Assembly (NCBI RefSeq): GCF_001439805.1
Contig: NZ_JYLK01000017.1
Span: 1 to 64,000, forward strand
DNA length: 64,000 nucleotides
Reading direction: 5' to 3'
DNA from: Pseudomonas trivialis
GTDB lineage: Bacteria; Pseudomonadota; Gammaproteobacteria; Pseudomonadales; Pseudomonadaceae
The translations under genes were made by a program, and so were the position numbers. This document shows positions 45,006 through 53,884 of the stretch, piece by piece. Within the stretch, counting starts at the first letter, position 1. The number at the start of each line of letters is the position of its first letter. The notes beneath the pieces were generated by a model that was not told the DNA's origin, made no database searches, and saw nothing but the letters and a program-made list of their open reading frames with translations.

Positions 45006-47086
45006 CGGTCACGCTCATAGGCTTGGTTGCGCGCGACGGCCAGCAGCTCGAGGCGACGCGCGGCGCCGGCGTTGTCGAGCAGGCTCGCGGCCTCGCCCGG
45101 CAGGCGCCGGCGCCAATTGGGATGGGTATCGGTGGTGCCGGGCAGGTTGGGTTGTTCTTCGAGGCCCAGCGCATCTTCCAGGGGCAGCAACACCAATGGC
45201 GCTCGGGTGTGCCCCAGGTAGCGCACGCTGGCGTCGATCATGTGGTCGGTTTCGTTGCGGATCTCGTCGACGAAGTTCTGCGGGTCCTGGCTCAAGGCCT
45301 GGCGCAGCGCCTGGCGTTCACGCAGGCGATGCTCGCTCCATTGCTCCACGGTGGGCGCGTCGATCAGGCCGAGCTGGACGTTCCAGTCGATATCGCGGCT
45401 GTGCCACCAACCGTTGAGGGTCGGCAGGTCGTGGGTGCTGGTGGTCGCCAGGGCGTTGTCCGGCCAGTCGAGAATCGGCGTGAACTGACCTTCATGGTTC
45501 TGTTCGAACAACAGCACGCGCATGCCAAGGATGGAGCGACTGCTGAGTTTTTCCCGCAGACCGTCGGGCACGGTGCCGAGGTCTTCGCCCAGCACGATGG
45601 CCTGGTGGCGGTGCGACTCCAGCGCCAGCAGGCGCAGCATGTCGTCCACCGGGAAATACAGGTAAGCGCCCTCGCGCGGCGAGGCGTCCATGGGGATCAC
45701 CCACAGGCGTTGCAGGCCCATCACGTGGTCGATGCGCAGGCCGCCGGCATGGGCGAAGTTGGCGCGCAGCATCTCGATGAAGGCGCGAAAGCCATTGCGC
45801 TTGAGGCCTTCGGGGGAGAACGCGGAGATACCCCAGCCCTGGCCGGCACGGTTGAGAATATCCGGCGGCGCGCCCACGGTGAGGTCGGCGAGCAGCTCAT
45901 CCTGGCGGCTCCAGGCCTGGCTGCCGCCGCCGTCGGCGCCCACGGCCAGGTCGGCGATCAGGCCGACGCCCATGCCGCTGCCGCGTGCAGCCTGTTGCGC
46001 ACGTGCCAGGCAGCGCGCGATCAGCCACTGGCTGAAGGCGTAGAAGCCGATTTCGTCACGGTTGTCCTCGGCAAATTGCGCCAGTGCCGGGCTCTGCGGC
46101 GTGCGCCAATCCTCGGGCCAGTGGCGCCAGTCGAGGTCTTCCCCGGCAGCGGCGCGCATCGCTTGTACGGCTTCGAAGCGGCAGTGGTTTTCCAGGGCTT
46201 CGCCACCGGCCTGGCGAAAGCTCAGGAAGTCGGCGTGCTGCGGGTGATGGCCGTGGCGAAAGTCTTCATACAGGGCGCGCAGCAGGCGTTGTTTGGCCTT
46301 GGCGGCGGCCGGCCAGTCAATCAGGGTTTCCTGTTCGAGGCGGTGCAGTTCTTCGTCCAGGCCCAGGGCCTCAATGGCGTCACGCACTTCACGTTCGCCG
46401 AGGATGCTGGCGGGCGAGGCGTAAAGGCTGTTGAGAAACAAGCGGCTGGACGGCGAGTAGGGGCTGTAGCTGCCGGTGTTGGCGCTGAACATCGCGTGCA
46501 TCGGGCTGATCGCCAACGCATCGGCGCCGCGTTCGGCAGCGGCGCGCACGAGGTTTTCCAGGGCCAGGGTGTCGCCGAAACCGCCATCGCCGAGGCGCCG
46601 CAGCGAATACAGCTGGGCACTGAGGCCCCAGGCGCGGGCAGGGTGGGAGTCGACTGCTTCGGCCACGCTGTAGCAATGGCGGGGCGCCACGGCGAGGGTG
46701 AACTGCTGGTCGGCGATATGCACCTGGTGATACCCCAGGGCGACTACTCCCGGCAGCACCGCGCTGCCGTCCAGGCGCAGTTCCAGACTCTCACCCTGTT
46801 CCAGGTTCACGCGGCAGGGCGTGTCAGGCGTAAAGAAACGCGCCAGGTCAAGGCCGTCGCCGCTTTCGACGGTGAGCAGAGGGGGCAGGTGTTTATCGTT
46901 TTGCGCCTGTTCCAGTTCATGCAGGCTGGCGTCGATCTCGGCATCGTTGCCGGCCGGGTGACCGAGGCCTTTCAACACGGCACGCAGGGCATCGGCGCTC
47001 ACGCGTTGCGGGCGGCCATTTGCGTCGATCCACTCGACGGCCAGGCCCGCGCGGCTGGCGAGGATTTCCAGGTTCGCTTCGCTCAA
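45002..47086 (-). CDS. malQ: 4-alpha-glucanotransferase MalQ
   Basis: 694 residues, starting with TTG at 47086; GGAG lies seven bases upstream and no better in-frame start exists, although the frame stays open to 47803 inside treZ. GH77 motifs: SAQLYSLRRLGDGGFGDT, LRIDHVMGLQRLWVIP (nucleophile), VLGEDLGTVPDG (acid) and TSTHDLPTLNGWW. It disproportionates maltodextrins, supplying longer chains for TreY. TTGA overlap with the treZ stop and ATGA overlap with treY. Confidence 0.92.
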   Translation of the reverse strand: MSEANLEILASRAGLAVEWIDANGRPQRVSADALRAVLKGLGHPAGNDAEIDASLHELEQAQNDKHLPPLLTVESGDGLDLARFFTPDTPCRVNLEQGESLELRLDGSAVLPGVVALGYHQVHIADQQFTLAVAPRHCYSVAEAVDSHPARAWGLSAQLYSLRRLGDGGFGDTLALENLVRAAAERGADALAISPMHAMFSANTGSYSPYSPSSRLFLNSLYASPASILGEREVRDAIEALGLDEELHRLEQETLIDWPAAAKAKQRLLRALYEDFRHGHHPQHADFLSFRQAGGEALENHCRFEAVQAMRAAAGEDLDWRHWPEDWRTPQSPALAQFAEDNRDEIGFYAFSQWLIARCLARAQQAARGSGMGVGLIADLAVGADGGGSQAWSRQDELLADLTVGAPPDILNRAGQGWGISAFSPEGLKRNGFRAFIEMLRANFAHAGGLRIDHVMGLQRLWVIPMDASPREGAYLYFPVDDMLRLLALESHRHQAIVLGEDLGTVPDGLREKLSSRSILGMRVLLFEQNHEGQFTPILDWPDNALATTSTHDLPTLNGWWHSRDIDWNVQLGLIDAPTVEQWSEHRLRERQALRQALSQDPQNFVDEIRNETDHMIDASVRYLGHTRAPLVLLPLEDALGLEEQPNLPGTTDTHPNWRRRLPGEAASLLDNAGAARRLELLAVARNQAYERDR

Positions 47087-48828
47087 GGGTGCTCTCCAAC
47101 AGGGGATAAGGTGACGCGCGCGCTGCAGGGCGGCAGTTGCGCATCCTGGCTGGCCGGCGTTTGAAAAATAACCGGGCCTGACGTCGCGCAGTCCCGCGCC
47201 GTGGTGCCCAGGTTCAGGTCGATCTGCAAGGTGCTGCCATCGCCCAGACGCCAGCGCGCACTGACGGCGGCGTCGCCCAGCACCTGCGCGCCCAGGGCAA
47301 CGGCGCCGGGCAGGTGCGGCACGATGTGCCGGTGGCGCAGGCTCAGCAGGTGGCGATACAGCTCGGCCTGTTCGTTGTCGGCAAAGCTGGGGGTCGACTG
47401 CGTGAAGGTCGCCAGCGCATTTGGGTCGGGAATGCGTGCGCGCCGCTCGGGGTCGTGGAAGGCGGCGAAGTCGGCAAATTCGTTGCGCCGGCCTTCGCGC
47501 ACGGCTTCGGCCAGGTCGCCATGGTGGTCGGTAAAGAACAGGAATGGTTCGCTGGCGTTGACTTCGTCGCCCATGAACATCAGCGGAATCATCGGCGACA
47601 ACAGCAGCAGCGCTGTGGCCGCTTCGAGCGCCTGGGGCGAGCAGAGCTGGTGCAGGCGCTCGCCCAGGGCGCGATTGCCGATCTGATCGTGGTTCTGCAA
47701 GAACGCGACGAAGGCGGTGGGTGGCAGATGCGCGCTGGGCTCGCCACGGGCATGGCCGTGGCGCGTGGTGTGCCCTTGATAGATAAAGCCTTCGCCCAGA
47801 CAACGCGCGAGTTTGGCGGTCGGGTCCTGGGCAAAGTCGCTGTAGTAGGCGTCGGTTTCACCGGTGAGCAACACGTGCAGCACATTGTGGAAATCGTCAT
47901 TCCACTGCGCATCGAAATCCTGTTGCAGCAGGCTGGCCTGGTTCAGCTCGTTTTCCAGCATGAGCCACACGTGACGCCCGGTATCCACCTGCTGACGCAC
48001 GCGATGTGCCAGTTCCTGCAGGAAGCCGGGGTTGTCGATGGCGTGCACCGCATCCAGGCGCAAGCCGTCGAAACGGTACTCCAGCAGCCACATCAGCGCG
48101 TTATCGAGGAAGAAGTCCCGCACTTCGCGGCGATTGAAGTCGATGCCCGCGCCCCATGGGGTGTGCACCTCCTCCTGGAAGAAGCCTGCCGCGTATTGCC
48201 CGAGGTAGTTGCCGTCCGGCCCGAAGTGGTTGTAAACCACATCGAGGATCACCGCCAGGCCGTGTTCGTGGGCGCTGTCGATCAAGTGCTTGAGCTGCTC
48301 GGGGGAGCCGTAGGAGGATTGCGGCGCGTACGGCAGAACCCCGTCGTAGCCCCAATTGCGCTCGCCGGGAAATTGCGCCAAAGGCATCAGTTCGATGGCG
48401 GTGACCCCCAGCGCGGCAAGGCGCGGCAGGTGCTGCTCAACCGCAGCGTAGCCGCCCAGCGCGCCCACGTGCAGTTCGTAGATCACCGCCTCGTGCCAGG
48501 GGCGGCCCTGCCACTGGCTGTGTCGCCACTCATAGGCGAGCGGGTCGACCACCAGGCTCCAACCGTGGACATCGTCGGCCTGCGCCCTTGCAGCGGGGTC
48601 GGGGACGTCCATCTCCCCATCGATGTTGAAGCGATAGCGTGTGCCCGCAGGGCACGCCACTTCTGTCTCGAACCAGCCATTTGCCTGAGGCAGCATGGCG
48701 ATGGATTTACCGTGTTCCAATTCAACGCTGACATAAAACGCGTCTGGCGCCCACAGGGCAAAACGCGTGTGTTGCGCGTCCAGCATGATTGCGCCGTGGG
48801 GCCAGGTTTCCAGAGTCCGTAACGGCAT
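47083..48828 (-). CDS. treZ: Malto-oligosyltrehalose trehalohydrolase TreZ
   Basis: 581 residues; GGGAGG precedes ATG 48828. N-terminal beta domain (FALWAPDAFYVSVELEHG), then the GH13 barrel: ILDVVYNHFGPDGNYL, FDGLRLDAVHAIDNP with the nucleophile, LMLENELNQASLL with the acid region and FLQNHDQIGNRALGERLH. It cuts trehalose from maltooligosyl-trehalose. It starts 20 bp after glgA and is followed by malQ, completing the alpha-glucan to trehalose route. Confidence 0.93.
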   Translation of the reverse strand: MPLRTLETWPHGAIMLDAQHTRFALWAPDAFYVSVELEHGKSIAMLPQANGWFETEVACPAGTRYRFNIDGEMDVPDPAARAQADDVHGWSLVVDPLAYEWRHSQWQGRPWHEAVIYELHVGALGGYAAVEQHLPRLAALGVTAIELMPLAQFPGERNWGYDGVLPYAPQSSYGSPEQLKHLIDSAHEHGLAVILDVVYNHFGPDGNYLGQYAAGFFQEEVHTPWGAGIDFNRREVRDFFLDNALMWLLEYRFDGLRLDAVHAIDNPGFLQELAHRVRQQVDTGRHVWLMLENELNQASLLQQDFDAQWNDDFHNVLHVLLTGETDAYYSDFAQDPTAKLARCLGEGFIYQGHTTRHGHARGEPSAHLPPTAFVAFLQNHDQIGNRALGERLHQLCSPQALEAATALLLLSPMIPLMFMGDEVNASEPFLFFTDHHGDLAEAVREGRRNEFADFAAFHDPERRARIPDPNALATFTQSTPSFADNEQAELYRHLLSLRHRHIVPHLPGAVALGAQVLGDAAVSARWRLGDGSTLQIDLNLGTTARDCATSGPVIFQTPASQDAQLPPCSARVTLSPVGEHP

Positions 48829-48848
48829 CTACAAAAACCTCCCTTTGA

Positions 48849-50405
48849 TTATTTAGCGGATTTCCCCAGTGCTTTAGCCACCAGTTGCTCATAGAGTTCG
48901 GCGTAGGGTTCCACCGCCTGGCTCCAGTTGAATGGCCGTGTCATGGCCCGGCAACGCATGGCGTTGAGCAGGTCAGGGAAGGCAAACACCTTGAACGCGC
49001 GGCTCAGGGCTTCCTTGTAGCTGTCGACTGTCGATTCATTGAACAGAAAGCCGGTCACGCCGTTTTCGATGGTGTCGGCCAGGCCGCCGGTATTGCGCGC
49101 GACCGGCAGCGAGCCGAAACGCTGGGCGTACATCTGGCTCAGGCCGCAGGGCTCGTAGCGCGACGGCATCAGCAGAAAATCGCTGCCGGCGAACATGCGG
49201 CGCGCGTCGGTTTCATTGAAGCCGATGCGCACGCCGATCTGGCCCGGGAAGCGCAGCGCCAGTTCACGCATGGCGTTTTCTTCTTCCGGCTCGCCGCGAC
49301 CGATGATCGCAATCTGGCCACCTTGCTCGACGATAAAGCTGGCGACGGCCTCGGTGAGGTCCAGGCCTTTCTGGAACACCAGACGCGATACCACCGCGAA
49401 CAGCGGTCCGTTGGATTCGCTCAGGCCAAACAGGTCGCGCACTTGCCGGGCGTTGACCGCCTTGCCTTCCCAGTCGCCGATATTGAAGTTGTGGGTCAGG
49501 TGCGGGTCGGTGGAGGTTTCCCAGCTGTCTTCAATCCCGTTGGGAATGCCACTGAGCAAGCCTTGCTGGGTCTTGCTGGCCAAAAAGCCATCAAGGCCGC
49601 AGCCGAATTCCGGGGTGGTGATTTCTTCGGCGTACGTGGCGCTCACGGTGGTGATATGGCTGGAATACGCCATGCCGGCCTTGAGGAACGACATCTTGCC
49701 GTAGAACTCCATGCCTTCCTGTTGCAGGGCGTGGGGCGGAATGCCCAGCTCCGGCGTCGAGGCCAGGCTGACGACGCCTTGATAGGCCAGGTTATGGATG
49801 GTGAACAGGGTTGGGGTGCGGGACCCGCGCCAGTGCATATAGGCCGGCGCCAGGCCGGCGGGCCAGTCATGGGCGTGCACCAGGTCCGGGCACCAGTGAA
49901 TCTGCGCGAGGTTGGCGGCCATGTCGGCGGCGGCCAGCCCCAGACGGGCGAAGCGAATATGGTTGTCCGGCCAGTCGCGACCGTTGTTGGCGCCGTAGGG
50001 AGTGCCTTCACGCTCGTACAGTTCAGGGCAGATCAGCACGTAGATCACCAGCCCGTCCTTGAGGTCCATGCGCCCGATCTTGCACGGCGGCAGCGCAGCA
50101 TGGCCACCCAGCTCGCCAACGATGTGGATAGGGTTGTCGCTTTCCATCACCTGCGGGTAACCGGGGATCAACACGCGCACATCATGCAGATGGGCCATGG
50201 CGCGGGGCAGGGCGGCGGAGACGTCGCCCAGGCCGCCGGTTTTCACCAGGTCGGCGAACTCGGAGGTCACGAACAAGACTTTCTTGCGATTTGGATTCTG
50301 ACTCACGATCGGCCGCACAGTATTGGGCAGGTCGGCCAACGAAGTGGCTCCTCCTACCGTCTGACTAAAACGCTCTCCCTGAGTTACAACTGCGGCACTG
50401 ATCAT
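48849..50405 (-). CDS. glgA: Glycogen synthase GlgA
   Basis: 518 residues from ATG 50405, with GGGGAG upstream. The GT5 features are clear: VLFVTSEFADLVKTGGLGDV with the ADP-glucose binding KTGGLGD, LVHAHDWPAGLAPAY, SRLVFQKGLDL, and PSRYEPCGLSQMYAQRFG with the conserved Glu pair. It makes linear alpha-1,4-glucan from nucleotide-glucose. First gene of the operon, with a 440-bp leader. glgB, glgE and treS are not in this window. Confidence 0.93.
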   Translation of the reverse strand: MISAAVVTQGERFSQTVGGATSLADLPNTVRPIVSQNPNRKKVLFVTSEFADLVKTGGLGDVSAALPRAMAHLHDVRVLIPGYPQVMESDNPIHIVGELGGHAALPPCKIGRMDLKDGLVIYVLICPELYEREGTPYGANNGRDWPDNHIRFARLGLAAADMAANLAQIHWCPDLVHAHDWPAGLAPAYMHWRGSRTPTLFTIHNLAYQGVVSLASTPELGIPPHALQQEGMEFYGKMSFLKAGMAYSSHITTVSATYAEEITTPEFGCGLDGFLASKTQQGLLSGIPNGIEDSWETSTDPHLTHNFNIGDWEGKAVNARQVRDLFGLSESNGPLFAVVSRLVFQKGLDLTEAVASFIVEQGGQIAIIGRGEPEEENAMRELALRFPGQIGVRIGFNETDARRMFAGSDFLLMPSRYEPCGLSQMYAQRFGSLPVARNTGGLADTIENGVTGFLFNESTVDSYKEALSRAFKVFAFPDLLNAMRCRAMTRPFNWSQAVEPYAELYEQLVAKALGKSAK

Positions 50406-50847
50406 AATGCACTCCCCTTGATGTTGGTCGGCTAGTGGCCCGCTGCCACTGGCTCGAATTGGCCGCTTCCTGCGGCCAGGCGCACAAGCGCTATACAAAC
50501 TGGCAAGGCGTATGCCAGTTGCACGGTTATCTTTAAAAGATTGGATGGACGGCATCTGGCGGGAACCGCTGAACACGCCCTACCTGGAACTTGACCTACG
50601 GCAGAGTTTGAAAGTTTCGATTTTTTGCGGGGTTTTTATTCGGAAACGGACCCATCGGTCATGAGTCTAGGACAGAACTCAGACACTGTAGGGACTTTAG
50701 GAAGAATTTGTAGGACAAAAAACTTGTAACAGGATATCCGGCGGTTATAAGCCGACGGTCGGTAGGGCTGATGCAGTGCAGGGTGGCCATTGTGGCCTGC
50801 TCATTCCGAATCAAGCCATGGCTGCCCTGCAATGGTGCGGCGGACGG
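50406..50847 (-). promoter_or_regulatory. Long upstream region of glgA with hairpins, no gene
   Basis: 442 bp between glgA and the dehydrogenase gene (which ends at 50848). No protein gene found. On the + strand it contains AACTGGCA...TGCCAGTT (50498-50520, perfect 8-bp arms) and GGCCGC-TTCCT-GCGGCC (50461-50477), both within about 115 bp of the glgA start, where they could shape the leader RNA. No convincing -10/-35 pair could be picked by eye. The rest is unassigned. Confidence 0.4.
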
Positions 50848-51801
50848 TTATGCCAGCACGCGAACGGGCGCCCCTTCAGCCCAGGCCAGGATGTTTTCGA
50901 TCATCTGCTGGTAGAACTGCCGGTAATTCTGCTCGCTGACATACCCAACATGGGGCGTCGCCAGTACATTGGGCAAGCGCCGGAAGGGGTGATCGACCGG
51001 CAAAGGCTCCTCGCCATACACATCCAGCGCCGCCCCGGCCAGTCGCCCGGCGCTCAGGGCCTCGACCAGTGCCTGCTCATCCACAATCGGCCCGCGGGCG
51101 GTGTTCACCAACCTGGCCGTCGGTTTCATCCAGCCCAGCGCCTCGGCGTCCACCAGCCCACGACTGCGGGCGCTCAGTACCAGATGCACGCTGAGGATGT
51201 CGGCCTGCTCGAACAGCTCGCGCTTGCTCACCCAGGTCACCCCGGCTTCGGCAGCGCGCTCGGGCGTGAGGTTTTCGCTCCAGGCAATCACGCGCATGCC
51301 GAACACCTGGGCAAACCTGGCAACTTTCTGGCCAATGCTGCCCAGGCCGAGAATGCCCAGCGTCTTGCCGTGCAGGTCACCGCCCAGGCCGACCTGCCAG
51401 TGACCGGCCCGCAGCGAAGCAGCTTCAGCGAGCAGGTTGCGGGTTGAGGCCATGATCAGCGCCCAGGTCAGCTCCGGCGCCGCATGTTTATAGCTGTCGG
51501 TGCCGCACACCTGGATGCCCAGGGCCTTGGCGGCGGAAATGTCGATGGCGGCATTGCGCATGCCGCCGGTCACCAGCAGTTTGAGGTGGGGCAGGCCTTG
51601 CAGCAGCGCCTGGTCGAAGGTGGTGCGTTCGCGCATTACGCAAATCACCTCGAAGGCCTTCAACCGCTCGATCATCACCGCCGTGTCCGCCGGGTAGTCG
51701 TGCAGGAAGTGCACCTGCCCGACCTGCGCCAGCGCCGACCAATCCACCACACCACTGGCCACGTCCTGCCAATCATCAATGACTGCGATCTGTACCGACA
51801 T
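50848..51801 (-). CDS. D-2-hydroxyacid dehydrogenase (NAD-dependent)
   Basis: 317 residues. NAD-binding LGILGLGSIGQKVARFAQ at about 148-165, ARLVNTARGPIVDEQAL with the substrate Arg, AALDVYGEEPLP with the Glu, and LATPHVGYVSEQN with the catalytic His. It reduces 2-keto acids or oxidises the D-hydroxyacid; glyoxylate and hydroxypyruvate are common substrates. Single gene; GAGGC upstream of ATG 51801. Ends at the long glgA leader. Confidence 0.87.
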   Translation of the reverse strand: MSVQIAVIDDWQDVASGVVDWSALAQVGQVHFLHDYPADTAVMIERLKAFEVICVMRERTTFDQALLQGLPHLKLLVTGGMRNAAIDISAAKALGIQVCGTDSYKHAAPELTWALIMASTRNLLAEAASLRAGHWQVGLGGDLHGKTLGILGLGSIGQKVARFAQVFGMRVIAWSENLTPERAAEAGVTWVSKRELFEQADILSVHLVLSARSRGLVDAEALGWMKPTARLVNTARGPIVDEQALVEALSAGRLAGAALDVYGEEPLPVDHPFRRLPNVLATPHVGYVSEQNYRQFYQQMIENILAWAEGAPVRVLA

Positions 51802-51827
51802 TCACGAGTGCCTCGAAAAAAGTTGGA

Positions 51828-52829
51828 TTAAAGGCTGTTCAACCCCTGCAACAGCGCCTGGTGAAACCGGGCCGGTTCTTCCATCTGCGGCGCATGGCCC
51901 AGGCCCGGGAATTCCACCAGCGTGGCCTTGGGAATCAGTTTGGCGACCTGTTTGCCCAGCACGGCGTAATCGCCCAGCTTCGCCTTGACCTCGGGCGGGG
52001 CCACGTCCTTGCCGATGGCGGTGTTGTCGGCCGTGCCAATCAGCAACAGGGTGGGCACCTTCAGGTTCTTGAATTCGTAATACACCGGCTGGGTGAGGAT
52101 CATGTCGTAAATCAATGCCGAGTTCCATGCCACCTGCTTGTGCCCCGGGCCGTCGCTCAAGCCTGCGTACATGTCCACCCAACGCTCGTACTCCGGCTTC
52201 CAGCGCCCGACGTAATAGGTGTTGAGCTGGTACTTGCGAATCCCCTCGGCACTGACGTTCAGCTCACGCGCGTACCATTGGTCAACGCTGATAGAGGGCA
52301 CGCCCAGGGCTTTCCAGTCTTCCAGGCCAATCGGGTTGACCATCGCCAGTTGTTCGGTCTGTGTCGGGTACATCAGTGCATAGCGGGTGGCGAGCATGCC
52401 GCCGGTGGAGTGGCCGAGGAGGGTGGCGTTTTTTACGCCCAGCTTTTCCAACAGTTGGTGGGTATTGGTGGCCAATTGTTGAAAGCTGTATTGATAGCGT
52501 TCGGGCTTGCTGGAGGTGCAAAAGCCGATCTGGTCCGGCGCGATGACCCGATAGCCGGCGTCGCTCAGGGCCTTGATCGAGCCTTCCCAAGTGGCGCCGC
52601 AGAAATTCTTGCCGTGCATCAGCACCACGCTGCGGCCATTGGGCGTGCCGTTGGCGGGCACGTCCATATAGCCCATCTGCAGGGACTGGCCCTGGGATTG
52701 GAACTCGAAGTGCTTGAGCGGATAGGGGTATTGGAAACCTTGCAGTTCAGGCCCGTAGGTAGCGGCGAAGGCAGAGGCGGTACTGGTGGCGAGCAGTCCC
52801 GTGATGAAAACGTCGCGGATCAGAGGCAT
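51828..52829 (-). CDS. Exported alpha/beta hydrolase
   Basis: 333 residues from ATG 52829, GGAG upstream. Signal peptide about 1-22 (TSTASAFAA). Nucleophile motif LLGHSTGGMLA, Asp in LIGTADNTAIGKD and His in FPGLGHAPQMEE complete the Ser-Asp-His triad; the oxyanion region is VVLMHGKNFCGATW. Periplasmic or secreted, substrate unknown. It is 26 bp upstream of the hydroxyacid dehydrogenase gene on the same strand and may share its transcript. Confidence 0.85.
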   Translation of the reverse strand: MPLIRDVFITGLLATSTASAFAATYGPELQGFQYPYPLKHFEFQSQGQSLQMGYMDVPANGTPNGRSVVLMHGKNFCGATWEGSIKALSDAGYRVIAPDQIGFCTSSKPERYQYSFQQLATNTHQLLEKLGVKNATLLGHSTGGMLATRYALMYPTQTEQLAMVNPIGLEDWKALGVPSISVDQWYARELNVSAEGIRKYQLNTYYVGRWKPEYERWVDMYAGLSDGPGHKQVAWNSALIYDMILTQPVYYEFKNLKVPTLLLIGTADNTAIGKDVAPPEVKAKLGDYAVLGKQVAKLIPKATLVEFPGLGHAPQMEEPARFHQALLQGLNSL

Positions 52830-52873
52830 AAGCAATACTCCAGAGAAAGTGTCCGGATGCTGTTTATAGCCGA

Positions 52874-53320
52874 TTAAGCAGGAATTAATACCCAGTGCAG
52901 CGTCACGGCGACGAGTACGCCATACCGCAGGCTTTTGGCGAGGGTGACCAGCAGCAGGAATCGCCATAGCGGTTCACGCATCACGCCGGCGACGAGGGTC
53001 AGCGGGTCGCCGATGATCGGCACCCAACTGAGCAGCAGCGTCCAGTGCCCCCAGCGCCGGTAATTGTTACGTGCTTTTTCCAACTGCCTGGCGCTGACCG
53101 GAAACCAGCGCCGCTCCTTGAAATGGTCCACCCAGCGGCCAAGCAGCCAATTGACCACCGAGCCCAGCACATTGCCCAGGGTGGCGACGCTGAGCAGCCA
53201 TCCCCACGGGTAATCGCCACTGAGCAACAGCCCGACCAGCACGGCTTCCGATTGCAGCGGCAACAGGGTGGCGGCGCCAAAGGCCGCCAGGAACAGGCCG
53301 AGGTAACCGATCAAGGGCAA
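52874..53320 (-). CDS. YqaA-type (SNARE-associated/DedA-like) membrane protein
   Basis: 148 residues, about four transmembrane segments. The motif AATLLPLQSEAVLVGLLLSG and the sequence NVLGSVVNWLLGRWVDHF are typical of YqaA relatives of DedA. The only in-frame start is TTG 53320 (or TTG 53314); the stop of the preceding gene (53351-53353) is in the same frame, so translation may depend on that gene. An out-of-frame ATG eight bases upstream opens only a five-codon frame. Function unknown; perhaps membrane homeostasis. Confidence 0.8.
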   Translation of the reverse strand: MPLIGYLGLFLAAFGAATLLPLQSEAVLVGLLLSGDYPWGWLLSVATLGNVLGSVVNWLLGRWVDHFKERRWFPVSARQLEKARNNYRRWGHWTLLLSWVPIIGDPLTLVAGVMREPLWRFLLLVTLAKSLRYGVLVAVTLHWVLIPA

Positions 53321-53350
53321 GGATTCATCGTGAGTTTCACTGTGGAGAGG

Positions 53351-53800
53351 TCAGGCATTCTCCAGCCGTTGCTTGAGCCGGTCCAGCGCAACCGCCGACA
53401 GCTCGACCATGCGCGCATGCAGGGTGGCCAGTTGCAGCTCGGTTTCGTAAATGAGTACACGCTTGAACAGCGTGCCGTCGCGATAGGGTTGCAGAAAGTA
53501 GTGGATGGAGCCGTCGACCGCCACCGAGGTGAATGCGGCCTTGAACTCACCAGGGGGCTGGGCGATTTGCACGCGGTAGCTCAGGGGCACGCGCACGCCG
53601 AGCAGGTCGATCATTTCGCCAAAGCGTGCGCCGGCGGCAAGGGAGCCACGGGTGCCGGTATCAGCGCTGAGAGAGGTAGGGTGCCATTCGTGCCAGCGAT
53701 CCGGTTGGGTCACATAGTCGTAGACGGCGTCGATAGGGGCCTGGAGAAAGCGTTCCTGACTGATCCGCTCCAGACGGACCGAGCAATCGGCAGTGCGCAT
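53351..53800 (-). CDS. SRPBCC (START-like) family protein
   Basis: 149 residues; ATG 53800 has a perfect AGGAGGTG, so the shorter start is preferred over 53821. The sequence SQERFLQAPIDAVYDYVTQP and DRWHEWHPTSLSAD opens the helix-grip fold, and it ends in a long C-terminal helix (LDRLKQRLEN). Such proteins bind hydrophobic ligands; the ligand is unknown. Transcribed with the YqaA gene, 30 bp apart. Confidence 0.8.
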   Translation of the reverse strand: MRTADCSVRLERISQERFLQAPIDAVYDYVTQPDRWHEWHPTSLSADTGTRGSLAAGARFGEMIDLLGVRVPLSYRVQIAQPPGEFKAAFTSVAVDGSIHYFLQPYRDGTLFKRVLIYETELQLATLHARMVELSAVALDRLKQRLENA

Positions 53801-53846
53801 GGCACACCTCCTGTGGGGCAAAATCCTTGAACTGTCAGAATAGTCC

Positions 53847-53871
53847 CACTCCCGCGCCGTGCACGGGAGTG
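53847..53871. other. Hairpin after the chemoreceptor gene
   Basis: CACTCCCG, nine-base loop, CGGGAGTG. It lies 14 bp past the stop of the chemoreceptor at 53885 on the minus strand and may end its transcript, though no T run follows. Confidence 0.4.
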
Positions 53872-53884
53872 TTTCATGAATTTA

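Noticed and set aside
42441..45020. 859-codon plus-strand frame over treY
   Set aside because: Antisense to a full GH13 enzyme with all motifs.
47087..47803. Extension of the malQ frame by 239 codons upstream
   Set aside because: It overlaps treZ on the same strand, is Arg/Pro-rich and lacks homology; the TTG at 47086 has a ribosome site.
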